Positions 1-6,841 of a DNA stretch of 39,274 bases are shown here, in pieces. Position numbers and translations under genes: made by a program. Origin of the DNA: Candidatus Butyricimonas faecavium. Lineage in GTDB: Bacteria; Bacteroidota; Bacteroidia; Bacteroidales; Marinifilaceae. The first letter of the stretch is position 1; every line of letters begins with the position of its first letter. The stretch lies in the NCBI GenBank assembly GCA_944321125.1, contig CALUKD010000033.1, positions 1 to 39,274 on the forward strand. The letters are read 5' to 3'. Below the pieces are notes generated by a model that did no database searches, was not told the origin of the DNA, and saw nothing but the letters and a program-made list of their open reading frames with translations.

Positions 1-59
1 GGAAATTATCATAACAAGAGAATGTCTAATTTATTAAATGTCAAATTAAGTAAACCTAT

Positions 60-243
60 TTCAGGAAACTACAGTGTACTAGAACATGACACGTTCCAAT
101 AATAATTTTCCATTCAATTTCGGTATGCTTTTTTAAAATTCATTCGTGAGTAGATAGGAGGCTTCGCCAATAATTTCTAAGTTTTTGATTATAGCAAATC
201 GGAGAATTTTATTGTTTTGGAAATTATGTACAATTTTACAACA
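60..243 (-). pseudogene. Decayed HepT-like (HEPN) toxin gene remnant
   Basis: Read on the minus strand, this stretch aligns with the middle and catalytic part of the intact HepT at 1256-1603. It shares a run ending in LEIIGEA-YLLTNEF, then has an in-frame TAA at 133-135. After a one-base frame change it continues as an HxEIEWKII-like segment and an IGTCHVLVH segment. The intact protein reads IGMRHVLVH at that point, so the catalytic Arg of the HEPN RX4H motif has become Cys. Similarity fades below about position 65 and above about 243. Stop, frameshift and lost Arg together make it non-functional. The homology was seen by manual translation, not by alignment software. Confidence 0.75.
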
Positions 244-845
244 ATCAAGTAAGGTCCCCAATTGTATGTAAGTTTTCTTTTTTATTTCTGACGGTAGGAA
301 CCGGTGAAGATTTTCCTTGTTGTCCGTTGAAGTGATAACGAGATTCCGGTTTAAATTGTAATCAATGGCATGGGGACCTACTGGCCAAAAACTTTCTCTT
401 ACACGGGGGAGGCCTGCCCCCTGCTAATCCTTCCTCTACCCCTGCCCGCGGGCATCAACGCAGTTCCAACATAACACGAACGGAGCATGTACACCGGCCA
501 GTGTTCATGTTATGTAGTTGCTATGTTCATGCTATGTTCATGATATAGCGCAAGGGTAGGGAAACCATAACGAAAAGATGGACTATCCCCGGACAATAAT
601 GGAAGGCAATTTATATACTGCTTTACGGAGAATTTCGCTGCCACGTGAGCGCGAAGTGGTTTGGAGTTATCCACGTTCGGCAGGTAACGATTGAACTTTC
701 CGAGGCGAAATTTAGAAAGCGGGAAATCATCAAATCTCAAGTGAATTGAGTGATCCCGGTGAAGCCAAGAGGAAGTTGGAAAATGTGAGATAAATTTTAA
801 CGCATGATATTTGGCTGTAAACTTGTATACAAGTTCCCAAAAATA
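244..845. other. Gene-poor stretch left of tRNA-Lys
   Basis: I see no credible gene here. On the minus strand the frame of the HepT remnant stays open back to about position 428, roughly 100 codons in all, but has no ATG, and its upstream part matches nothing I recognise. GC-rich short palindromes lie near 396-455. An 11-bp unit, TGCTATGTTCA, occurs twice in tandem at 519-540 with a partial copy before it. A 76-codon frame at 510-740 runs into those repeats and is not supported as a gene. The stretch looks like eroded accessory DNA. Confidence 0.5.
519..540. repeat. Two tandem 11-bp repeats
   Basis: The unit TGCTATGTTCA is present twice without a gap (519-529 and 530-540). A related GTGTTCATGTTATGT stretch lies just before it. 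No function can be assigned. Confidence 0.6.
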
Positions 846-870
846 AAACCACCTACTTTCTAGGTGGTTT
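846..870 (-). terminator. Intrinsic terminator after tRNA-Lys
   Basis: AAACCACCTA pairs perfectly with TAGGTGGTTT across a 5-nt loop. On the minus strand the stem is followed by a T-rich run (complement of 836-845), directly downstream of tRNA-Lys. Confidence 0.8.
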
Positions 871-876
871 CTTTAG

Positions 877-949
877 TGACCTCGGTGGGACTCGAACCCA
901 CGGCCCATTGATTAAGAGTCAATTGCTCTACCAGCTGAGCTACGAAGTC
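877..949 (-). tRNA. tRNA-Lys (anticodon CTT)
   Basis: The reverse complement folds as a 73-nt tRNA. The acceptor stem GACTTCG/CGAGGTC has one G-T pair and discriminator A. A D-arm with GCTC..GAGC is visible, the 7-nt anticodon loop is CTCTTAA (anticodon CTT), and the T-arm contains GTTCGAGTC. No CCA is encoded. Its 5' part, up to the anticodon arm, lies inside the 193-bp repeat shared with 2585-2777. This is the only complete copy in the window. Confidence 0.95.
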
Positions 950-1101
950 TTCCCTGTTGCAAAGGCTTCTAACCGTTTTGCGGGTGCAAATATGCAACAA
1001 TATTTTAATCTGCAAGAAAATTATTCTTTAATGTTGTGATAAACGTTGGTTACGTCATCGTCTTCTTCTAATTTCTCCAGCAGTTTGTCCACGGTTTCTC
1101 T
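909..1101. repeat. 193-bp direct repeat, left copy
   Basis: This stretch is identical by eye to 2585-2777 (offset 1676). It contains the 5' part of tRNA-Lys, the spacer, and the last 27 sense codons plus stop of yebC. It starts in the tRNA anticodon arm and ends inside yebC codons. Together with the right copy it brackets the MntA/HepT-integrase insert. Collapsing the two copies would restore a normal yebC-tRNA-Lys arrangement. Confidence 0.95.
1021..1101 (-). pseudogene. Orphan 3' end of yebC
   Basis: This is an exact copy of the last 27 sense codons and TAA stop of the yebC gene at 2697-3413, with no upstream coding sequence. Homology ends at 1101, where the sequence switches to unrelated AT-rich DNA. 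It is the yebC part of the duplicated junction. Confidence 0.9.
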
Positions 1102-1198
1102 ATATCAGCACATTAAATTAGTACTCATTTTGGGCTATTGAATGTAGTTCGTAGCTTTTTTTGAATAAATATGTATGATTAAATTCATGATGATTTTG

Positions 1199-1241
1199 TA
1201 AATAAAAAAGCAATAGACTACCTCTATTGCTTTTTTATTTA
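1199..1241 (-). terminator. Bidirectional-looking terminator after hepT
   Basis: A perfect 18-bp inverted repeat (AATAAAAAAGCAATAG and its complement) surrounds a 7-nt loop. A/T tracts on both sides would act as U-runs in either direction. It lies about 15 nt past the hepT stop. Confidence 0.8.
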
Positions 1242-1255
1242 TCCATGCTGGTGTT

Positions 1256-1603
1256 TTATTCTAGTTCTTGTTTATATCGCTCAACCTTCTCCCTTAATGG
1301 TAGTAGTTCTGTTTGAATGGTAGCCCATACCATTTCATCGCTAATTTGATAGTAACCATGTACCAAAACATGACGCATACCAATTATCACTTTCCATTCA
1401 ACTTCCGGATGCCTTTCTTTAAATTCATTCGTTAGCAAATATGCAGCCTCTCCAATTATCTCTAAATTCTTGATAATGGCAAAACGTAATATTTTGTTAC
1501 CCTTGTATTCTTCAAAATTGATTCCTTGGGTAAATTCAAACAAGTTATCAATAGCCTCTATTATATGGGATAAACGGTTAATATCTTTAAGCTTTTCTCT
1601 CAT
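1256..1603 (-). CDS. hepT: HepT-like HEPN ribonuclease toxin
   Basis: This 115-residue protein is of the DUF86/HepT HEPN family, the toxin half of MNT-HEPN toxin-antitoxin pairs. The catalytic RX4HXY motif is visible as R77-HVLV-H82-G-Y84. The start ATG at 1601-1603 overlaps the end of the upstream nucleotidyltransferase by 17 nt, showing translational coupling. In studied pairs HepT cleaves RNA, and the MntA antitoxin adds AMP to the tyrosine of the RX4HXY motif to silence it. All key residues are present here, so the toxin is probably intact. The pair lies in the insert bounded by the 193-bp repeats, and a decayed homologue lies at 60-243. Confidence 0.88.
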   Translation of the reverse strand: MREKLKDINRLSHIIEAIDNLFEFTQGINFEEYKGNKILRFAIIKNLEIIGEAAYLLTNEFKERHPEVEWKVIIGMRHVLVHGYYQISDEMVWATIQTELLPLREKVERYKQELE

Positions 1604-1883
1604 AAATTAATATTTTATCCTGTTCTGCTGATTCTTTAGCGAAATCTTTCAACTGTCCCTCTTCCACCAAATCAATTTTCTTGTGCAGAAGAGATTGTAA
1701 AGCGTTCACGATACCGATATACTTGAAAAGAGTAACATTAGCATTCTTGTCAAAGCGTACAAGTATATCAATATCACTCTCCCTTGATTCTTCTCCACGA
1801 GAATAAGAACCAAACACCCATGCTTTTTCCACAGGCTGTAACATGAAAAATTCTCTTAATTTATTGACAATAGCTTGTTTCAT
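1587..1883 (-). CDS. mntA: MntA-like nucleotidyltransferase antitoxin
   Basis: This small minimal nucleotidyltransferase has 98 residues from the ATG at 1881-1883. That start fits the family better than an ATG 45 nt upstream, because it begins directly with the first helix (MKQAIVNKL). The GSX10DXD signature is present: G25-S26 and then D37-I-D39. In MNT-HEPN pairs this protein transfers AMP to the HEPN toxin and neutralises it. Gene order (antitoxin first) and the 17-nt overlap with hepT match known pairs. A generic DNA-pol-beta-like nucleotidyltransferase is the only reasonable alternative, and the neighbour makes it unlikely. Confidence 0.88.
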   Translation of the reverse strand: MKQAIVNKLREFFMLQPVEKAWVFGSYSRGEESRESDIDILVRFDKNANVTLFKYIGIVNALQSLLHKKIDLVEEGQLKDFAKESAEQDKILIYERKA

Positions 1884-1928
1884 AGATGCTCTTTTTGCAA
1901 AAATAGTGAATGTAGAGGAGAAAACCAT

Positions 1929-2185
1929 GATGTTACGAGTAACTAATGGTTAAATATTTAAGTTGGGTGAATTTTTTCTCTAGTTGGTATATACAATTCA
2001 TCTTGTTATTTAGTCTTATATATTTTCTTAGATGTAGAGGTGAATTTGAATTTTATTATTATTATTCTATTGATGAATTTGTTTTTATTTGCTTTTTTGA
2101 TGAGGACAAATTTTGATTATTGTATTATATAAGTGATTTGTTATTGTCCTTTAATTTTGTTTCATCATGTTTATGTTTTATCTCA
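1929..2185. other. AT-rich spacer with an out-of-frame coding scrap
   Basis: There is no complete gene between mntA and the integrase stub. On the minus strand a second frame overlapping the end of the stub reads through to a TAA at 2125-2127. Its tail (YPEDYYNEIKHKHDETKLK) looks like genuine coding sequence rather than chance. It may be the C-terminus of another deleted gene joined to the integrase stub. The rest, 1929-2124, is very AT-rich with nothing recognisable. Confidence 0.35.
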
Positions 2186-2449
2186 TTATAATAGTCTTCT
2201 GGATAAGGAGTAGAATTTTCTTTTAATGTATTCTTTGATTTTATCAGCGATAAGTGTTTCAATATATTCTTTATTGGGACAATTGGGTTTAGGTTTGTTT
2301 TTGGTGAAGTCCCAATATTGTTCTGCCATTGATAGACCTAAACTGATGTATTTCTTTTTACCATTTTTACATACTCTAAGCATTAGAGGATGTTCTCCAT
2401 TTGCAAGTGTTTTTGATTTGTAACACAAGATGTTAATTCCTGCAGTCAT
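2186..2449 (-). pseudogene. Truncated tyrosine integrase (N-terminal arm-binding stub)
   Basis: The first 75 or so residues resemble the N-terminal arm-type DNA-binding domain of Bacteroidota tyrosine recombinases: a strand-rich start (INILCYKSKTLANGEHPL), then KKKYISLGLS, a W-F/K-NKPKP segment and NKEYIETLIADKI. After that the frame breaks and ends at 87 residues. The core-binding and catalytic domains (R..HxxR..Y) are absent, so it cannot recombine DNA. Its position next to a tRNA half-site marks it as the remains of the integrase that probably brought the insert. The assignment rests on recognition of the domain pattern. Confidence 0.65.
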
Positions 2450-2459
2450 AACTGATTTC

Positions 2460-2494
2460 GGTTTAACTCTTGGTTTAACTCATGGTTTAATTAG
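2460..2494. repeat. Three 12-bp tandem repeats upstream of the integrase stub
   Basis: GGTTTAACTCTT, GGTTTAACTCAT and GGTTTAATTAG follow each other at a 12-bp period. They lie 10-45 nt upstream of the stub's start. Arm-type integrase binding sites or a regulatory repeat are possible; neither is shown. Confidence 0.6.
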
Positions 2495-2521
2495 AGGGCA
2501 AAATAGCCTAAAAAATGGGTA

Positions 2522-2561
2522 AAAAAAGAAGCACCTACAAAAAAGTAGGTGCTTCTTTTTT
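2522..2561. terminator. Strong hairpin at the insert edge
   Basis: A 17-bp perfect stem (centre AAGCACCTAC / GTAGGTGCTT) with a 6-nt A loop has A/T tracts on both sides and can terminate either strand. It follows the tRNA-Lys half on the minus strand and shares the ACCTA/TAGGT core with the real tRNA-Lys terminator at 846-870. Confidence 0.75.
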
Positions 2562-2584
2562 AATGCTTTCTGTATATTAAAAGC

Positions 2585-2625
2585 TGATTAAGAGTCAATT
2601 GCTCTACCAGCTGAGCTACGAAGTC
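2585..2625 (-). pseudogene. 5' half of tRNA-Lys (truncated tRNA)
   Basis: Forty-one nucleotides identical to the 5' end of tRNA-Lys, from the acceptor strand through the D-arm into the 3' side of the anticodon arm. Homology then stops and the 3' half (T-arm and acceptor strand) is missing. It is not a functional tRNA. The break point in the anticodon arm is typical of integrase target sites. Confidence 0.9.
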
Positions 2626-2777
2626 TTCCCTGTTGCAAAGGCTTCTAACCGTTTTGCGGGTGCAAATATGCAACAATATTTTAATCTGCAAGAAAATTAT
2701 TCTTTAATGTTGTGATAAACGTTGGTTACGTCATCGTCTTCTTCTAATTTCTCCAGCAGTTTGTCCACGGTTTCTCT
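2585..2777. repeat. 193-bp direct repeat, right copy
   Basis: Second copy of 909-1101, still attached to the rest of yebC. Identity ends exactly at 2777/2778. The 1676-bp period equals the length a circular element would have if it integrated by a single crossover through this homology. Confidence 0.95.
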
Positions 2778-3413
2778 TTGCTCGTCGGTTAATTCTTTTG
2801 TATCAAGAGGGATACGTTCGAATTCTCCACTTACCATTTCATAGTGATTGTCTTCCAAATATTTTTGGATGGCTCCGAACGCTTCGAAAGAACCGTAGAT
2901 GATTACGTGATTCTCCTCATCCTCGAAAATTTCATCGGCACCATAGTCAATCATTTCCAATTCGAATTCTTCTAGGTCGAAATTTTCCGGACGGGTAATT
3001 TTGAACACGCATTTCCGCTCAAACAAGAAATCCAAGCTACCGGTTGTTCCTAAAGAACCACCGTATTTATTGAAACAGTGGCGTACGTTGGCAACGGTAC
3101 GGGTGTTGTTGTCGGTTGCGGTTTCTACCACGATGGCGATACCGAAAGGACCATATCCCTCGTAAACAACCTCCTTATAGTCAGAAGTATCTTTTGAAAC
3201 GGCGCGTTTGATAGCTCTTTCGACGTTCTCTTTCGGCATATTTTCAGCCTTGGCGTTTTGGATAAGTATACGTAAACGTGTGTTATTCGCTGGGTCCGGA
3301 CCTCCGGCTTTTACAGCGATATCAATTTCTTTTCCTATTCTAGTAAACGTACGGGCCATATTGCCCCATCTCTTTAGCTTCCGTGCTTTACGGTATTCGA
3401 ACGCTCTTCCCAT
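2697..3413 (-). CDS. yebC: YebC/PmpR family regulatory protein
   Basis: This 238-residue member of the YebC/TACO1 family is full length. It starts with the Bacteroidota form of the N-terminus (MGRAFEYRKARKLKRW) and contains the family features GGPDP..N-RL and NMPKENVERAIKRA. The mid-protein YEGYGPFGIA and NRT-VA-VRH..KYGG-LG stretches are also family hallmarks. Family members act as DNA-binding transcriptional regulators or, by more recent work, as factors assisting translation of difficult sequences; which applies here cannot be told. The gene is followed by tRNA-Lys sequence, and its last 81 bp are duplicated at 1021-1101. Confidence 0.92.
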   Translation of the reverse strand: MGRAFEYRKARKLKRWGNMARTFTRIGKEIDIAVKAGGPDPANNTRLRILIQNAKAENMPKENVERAIKRAVSKDTSDYKEVVYEGYGPFGIAIVVETATDNNTRTVANVRHCFNKYGGSLGTTGSLDFLFERKCVFKITRPENFDLEEFELEMIDYGADEIFEDEENHVIIYGSFEAFGAIQKYLEDNHYEMVSGEFERIPLDTKELTDEQRETVDKLLEKLEEDDDVTNVYHNIKE

Positions 3414-3512
3414 ATGATGTGAATCTTATTTATATTACAATTTGAAACGCGAATTTAGTTTTTCTACTTAAAACAAAAAAGGAATTCAATGATTTTGTGT
3501 TGAGAATGAGTT

Positions 3513-4775
3513 TCATTCCACGAGTTCTACGCTGAAATCATCAATGTATATTCCCTCGTTGAGAGTGGTCTCTTTACCGTAGGTACGGATTTCTACACGT
3601 AAAAGTTTTGCTCCTTCCGGGGCAGTGAATGATTTGCCATTGAATACGTTGATCCAGCCATCTGTTCGTTTCAAGTAATTTTGGGCTTGTATGGGTTTGT
3701 TGTGTTCTGCCGGGAGTGCCGTGCTTTTGGTTTTACGCCAATAGCAGTAATATTTCCACGGGAAAGAAGAGGATGGGGCATTTACATGCATTTTTATTTC
3801 ATAACGTTTACCGGCTTCAATTTCTATATCTTGGTATAGGTAAGTTTTGCGTTGCAGGTAAACGGATTGACCGGAATGAGCTTTTATACCCGTGATCTTG
3901 AGAGCGATACTATCTTTTCCATCTTTAAAGAAATGCCAATTGTCGGGTTCTTTTTCCGGGTTACTCCATTTTTCGAAATCTCCGTTTCGTAGTAGGTTTT
4001 TCCCGTTTCCCCGCATTCCGCCTTCAGTTAGTTCCGGAAAGTTGCAATCCACGTGAATTATTTGATTCGTGTCGATAGCCTCCGGGAAAGGAATGATTTT
4101 TCTTTTTGATTTGTTGTCTTCATTGTAAGTAATAGAAAGAGTGGCTTCTCCTTTTTGGGTCGGGAAGGTTCGAATCATGGTTTTCCCTTGGGGATCCACG
4201 GGTTTCGTGATCGTGCCGAAAGTATTCGTGGTCGATCCGGAGAAGCTGACCGAGGATGGTACGAAAGATAATTCTAAGTTTAGGTCGGATATTTCCTTGG
4301 GAATCTCGTGGAGAGAAAACTGTAATATCCCCGTTCTCGGGAAGAGCCGGATTGGGGGAAGGGTATTTTTGTTTTCCGTGACGTTGACACTTTGTAGAGC
4401 CGTGGAGATGTTGTTGATTTCTTGGTTGGTGTTTTCCTCATGTGGCAGGCAAAGGAATAAGTTTTCAAGGGCTTTCCCAGTTTCCGGGATAATAATGCTT
4501 TCCTTGGGGGCGTTGGCTATGAGGGCTAATCTGTACCTACCCAACGGGAGAATGGCATGAAACGTGTTATTATGGATATCCAATGATGTAAACGTTGCGT
4601 GGCGGACGATATGATTATCCCGATCAATGGCGAACAGATGCAGGTGGTTTATGGGAAATTCCTCGGAAGCGTTACTCTCAAGCGGGATTTGTACCCTCTG
4701 CCCTTCTATGGTATTGTCTTTTTGGCATGAAAGAAGGGCAAACTGTGTTACCAGTAAAAATATTATTTTTCTCAT
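3513..4775 (-). CDS. FimB/Mfa2-like lipoprotein with C-terminal CBM-like domain
   Basis: This 420-residue lipoprotein has a signal peptide ending in the lipobox LLSC (Cys17). Residues about 40-240 have the strand pattern of FimB/Mfa2-type fimbrial anchor proteins: an INHLHLFAID segment, a PLGRYRLALIANA turn and a GILQFSL strand. Residues about 260-420 resemble a jelly-roll carbohydrate-binding module (CBM4/9-like): LLRNGDFEKWS start, HSGQSVYLQ, Y-Q-IEIEAGKRYEIKM and a closing IYIDDFSVELVE strand. It probably sits on the cell surface and may bind glycan or anchor a pilus. It lies 55 nt downstream of glsA on the same strand, with no clear promoter of its own. Substrate and partner are unknown. 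Confidence 0.7.
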   Translation of the reverse strand: MRKIIFLLVTQFALLSCQKDNTIEGQRVQIPLESNASEEFPINHLHLFAIDRDNHIVRHATFTSLDIHNNTFHAILPLGRYRLALIANAPKESIIIPETGKALENLFLCLPHEENTNQEINNISTALQSVNVTENKNTLPPIRLFPRTGILQFSLHEIPKEISDLNLELSFVPSSVSFSGSTTNTFGTITKPVDPQGKTMIRTFPTQKGEATLSITYNEDNKSKRKIIPFPEAIDTNQIIHVDCNFPELTEGGMRGNGKNLLRNGDFEKWSNPEKEPDNWHFFKDGKDSIALKITGIKAHSGQSVYLQRKTYLYQDIEIEAGKRYEIKMHVNAPSSSFPWKYYCYWRKTKSTALPAEHNKPIQAQNYLKRTDGWINVFNGKSFTAPEGAKLLRVEIRTYGKETTLNEGIYIDDFSVELVE

Positions 4776-4830
4776 TATTTTTTGGATATTTAACTGGTAA
4801 ACTCACAATTTGTAACGAGGAATACTCTCG

Positions 4831-5745
4831 TTAAAAAATAGAAATCCCAATATTCGTGGTAAATCGTTCTAGAGTCTCGATTCCCATGTATGAATTTCCG
4901 TGTTCGTTCAGCTCCGGGCTCCACACTGCGATACTAAGTTTACCCGGGATGATGGCTACCACGCCTCCGCCCACGCCGCTTTTCCCCGGCATTCCCACGC
5001 GGAAAGCGAACTCTCCGGACTCATCATAAAAACCGCAGGTCAGCATAAGTGCGTTGAGGCGCTTCGAACGGCTTACGGTAAGGATATTCTCGTTGTTGAG
5101 TGGATTGGTCCCATGATTAGCTAGGAACAAGAATGATTTTGCGAGGTCTTCGCACGTCATGGCGATGCTACATTGATTACAGTACACGTCGATCAGCGAG
5201 TCCACGTCGTTATCGATGTTTCCGAAGCTTTTCATGAAATGCCCCAAGGCTTGATTCCGGCTGGCGTGTTCCAATTCAGATTGGGCCACCGTTTTATCAT
5301 AGTAAATGTCATCGTTTCCGGCCACGCTTCTCACGAATTGCAGGATGGTTTCTTTGGGGCGGTGGTAAAGGTTCATCACTTTATCCGTAACCACGAGAGC
5401 CCCGGCGTTGATAAACGGATTACGCGGGATTCCCTGTTCGTGTTCTAATTGAACCAGCGAGTTGAATGGAGTTCCGGAAGGTTCCCGGCCCACGTATTTC
5501 CACAGGTCACCTCCCATGTGACGAACGACCATGGCGAGAGTAAAGACTTTTGAAATACTTTGAATGGAAAATTTGGTTTGGTAATCTCCTGTGCCGACGA
5601 TTTGACCGTCAAGAGTGGCTATGGCAATTCCGTATTGTTTGGGATTAATATTAGCTAAAGCTGGTATGTAGTCGGCTACATGGCCTTTGCCGAAAAATGG
5701 TTTTACCTCGTTATATATATTGTCGATGACTTCTTTATAATTCAT
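4831..5745 (-). CDS. glsA: Glutaminase A
   Basis: This 304-residue serine-dependent beta-lactamase-fold glutaminase (L-glutamine + water to glutamate + ammonia, cytoplasmic) has the usual length for the family. The catalytic SxxK pair is visible in FSIQSISKVF (Ser63, Lys66). GTPFNS, NPFINAGAL and a C-terminal GMPGKSGVGGGVVA loop are all family signatures. In gut bacteria such enzymes can also contribute to acid tolerance through ammonia. A TAnnTTTG box at 5769-5776 suggests the gene has its own promoter although it follows menE on the same strand. Confidence 0.95.
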   Translation of the reverse strand: MNYKEVIDNIYNEVKPFFGKGHVADYIPALANINPKQYGIAIATLDGQIVGTGDYQTKFSIQSISKVFTLAMVVRHMGGDLWKYVGREPSGTPFNSLVQLEHEQGIPRNPFINAGALVVTDKVMNLYHRPKETILQFVRSVAGNDDIYYDKTVAQSELEHASRNQALGHFMKSFGNIDNDVDSLIDVYCNQCSIAMTCEDLAKSFLFLANHGTNPLNNENILTVSRSKRLNALMLTCGFYDESGEFAFRVGMPGKSGVGGGVVAIIPGKLSIAVWSPELNEHGNSYMGIETLERFTTNIGISIF

Positions 5746-5768
5746 TATAAACGTTTGTTTAAGCGGGG

Positions 5769-5776
5769 CAAAGATA
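5769..5776 (-). promoter_or_regulatory. -7 box upstream of glsA
   Basis: The minus strand reads TATCTTTG, matching the Bacteroidota -7 consensus TAnnTTTG, about 24 nt from the glsA ATG. No clear TTG -33 element is seen. Confidence 0.55.
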
Positions 5777-5804
5777 AGAAAGTATCTGGATTCTTCGTGT
5801 GGGT

Positions 5805-6836
5805 TTATTTTATTTTTCGAACAATTTTGCCGGAATAGGTTTCATTAAAATGTTCTTGGAAGTAAATGTCCTTAGGGATTTCGTAAGGTGGGAGGTATAA
5901 TCTTAATTGGCTAAATAGTTTTTGGCATTCGGTTGCGCTCCAAGATGCAGATTCTATTACCAAAACTGCTTTTTCTCCCAGACGGGAATCCTGTTCGGAT
6001 GTAATGAAGAAACGTTGGGGAATGAGAGAGGCGATACGAGATTCTATTTTTTCGGGGAATAACTTGATTCCCCCGGAGTTTATCACGTTGTCATGGCGTC
6101 CTAGCCATTCAAAGTGTGTAGAGTCTGCGAGTTGAACGATGTCGTTCGTAACAAAAGTTTGTTGCTGTAAGTGTGGGGCATGGATGATCAGGCATTCTCT
6201 TTTGTCTTTTTCAAACGTGACGTTTCCTAGGGCAAAGTAGCAGGGGGATTTTTTTCCCCCGTTTATTTGCCGGAGGGCAATGTGTGATACGGTTTCTGTC
6301 ATGCCATAGGTTCCGTAACAGGCTGTTGGGATTTGTTGAAGTTGTTGTTCCAGCATCGGGGATACGGCGGCCCCGCCGATAATGATCTGTTTAATGTGAG
6401 CCAGTTTTCTAGCTGTTTCCGGGGAAGATAGGCTTGTCACGACTTGCATGGGAACCAATGCGGCAAAATCAATGTCTTCCGTGATGTTTTGTAAAGGGGA
6501 AGAACTGGGTTTTACTGTAATCAGGTTTGCTCCGGAAAGAATTGTTCGGACAATCATCATTTTCCCCGCGATGTAGTCCGGGGACAAGCAAAGTAGTAAG
6601 TTGGATGATGAGCGGATATTAAAGAATTCGTTCGTGAGGTGTGCCGAGGCAAGCATATCTTTTTTCAGTAAACGAATTTCTTTCGGGGTTCCTGTGGAGC
6701 CGGACGTGTGTCCGATGACGTAGTCTTTGGGATCATACCATTCTTGCAGGAAAGAGGCAATATCGGGATCAACGCTGTTTTTTATCGTTTCCAGATTTTT
6801 GTGTTGAATTCCGTTAAGCTTAATATTGATTTCCAT
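5805..6836 (-). CDS. menE: o-Succinylbenzoate-CoA ligase
   Basis: This 343-residue ANL-superfamily adenylating enzyme makes o-succinylbenzoyl-CoA for menaquinone synthesis. Visible motifs are the P-loop-like GHTSGSTGTPKE (about residue 43), YGMTET (A5), GRHDNVINSGG (A8 hinge) and a C-terminal GKIVRK containing the catalytic lysine. It is shorter than classical MenE of about 450 residues, lacking much of the N-terminal subdomain, as is common in Bacteroidota. The gene starts 5 nt after menC and is last of the menB-menC-menE operon. Confidence 0.93.
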   Translation of the reverse strand: MEINIKLNGIQHKNLETIKNSVDPDIASFLQEWYDPKDYVIGHTSGSTGTPKEIRLLKKDMLASAHLTNEFFNIRSSSNLLLCLSPDYIAGKMMIVRTILSGANLITVKPSSSPLQNITEDIDFAALVPMQVVTSLSSPETARKLAHIKQIIIGGAAVSPMLEQQLQQIPTACYGTYGMTETVSHIALRQINGGKKSPCYFALGNVTFEKDKRECLIIHAPHLQQQTFVTNDIVQLADSTHFEWLGRHDNVINSGGIKLFPEKIESRIASLIPQRFFITSEQDSRLGEKAVLVIESASWSATECQKLFSQLRLYLPPYEIPKDIYFQEHFNETYSGKIVRKIK

Positions 6837-6841
6837 GACGT

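Noticed and set aside
510-740. 76-codon minus-strand frame
   Set aside because: Its end lies in tandem repeats, it matches no family I recognise, and it sits in an eroded region without promoter signs.
2585-2625. Second functional tRNA-Lys
   Set aside because: The 3' half with T-arm and acceptor strand is absent.
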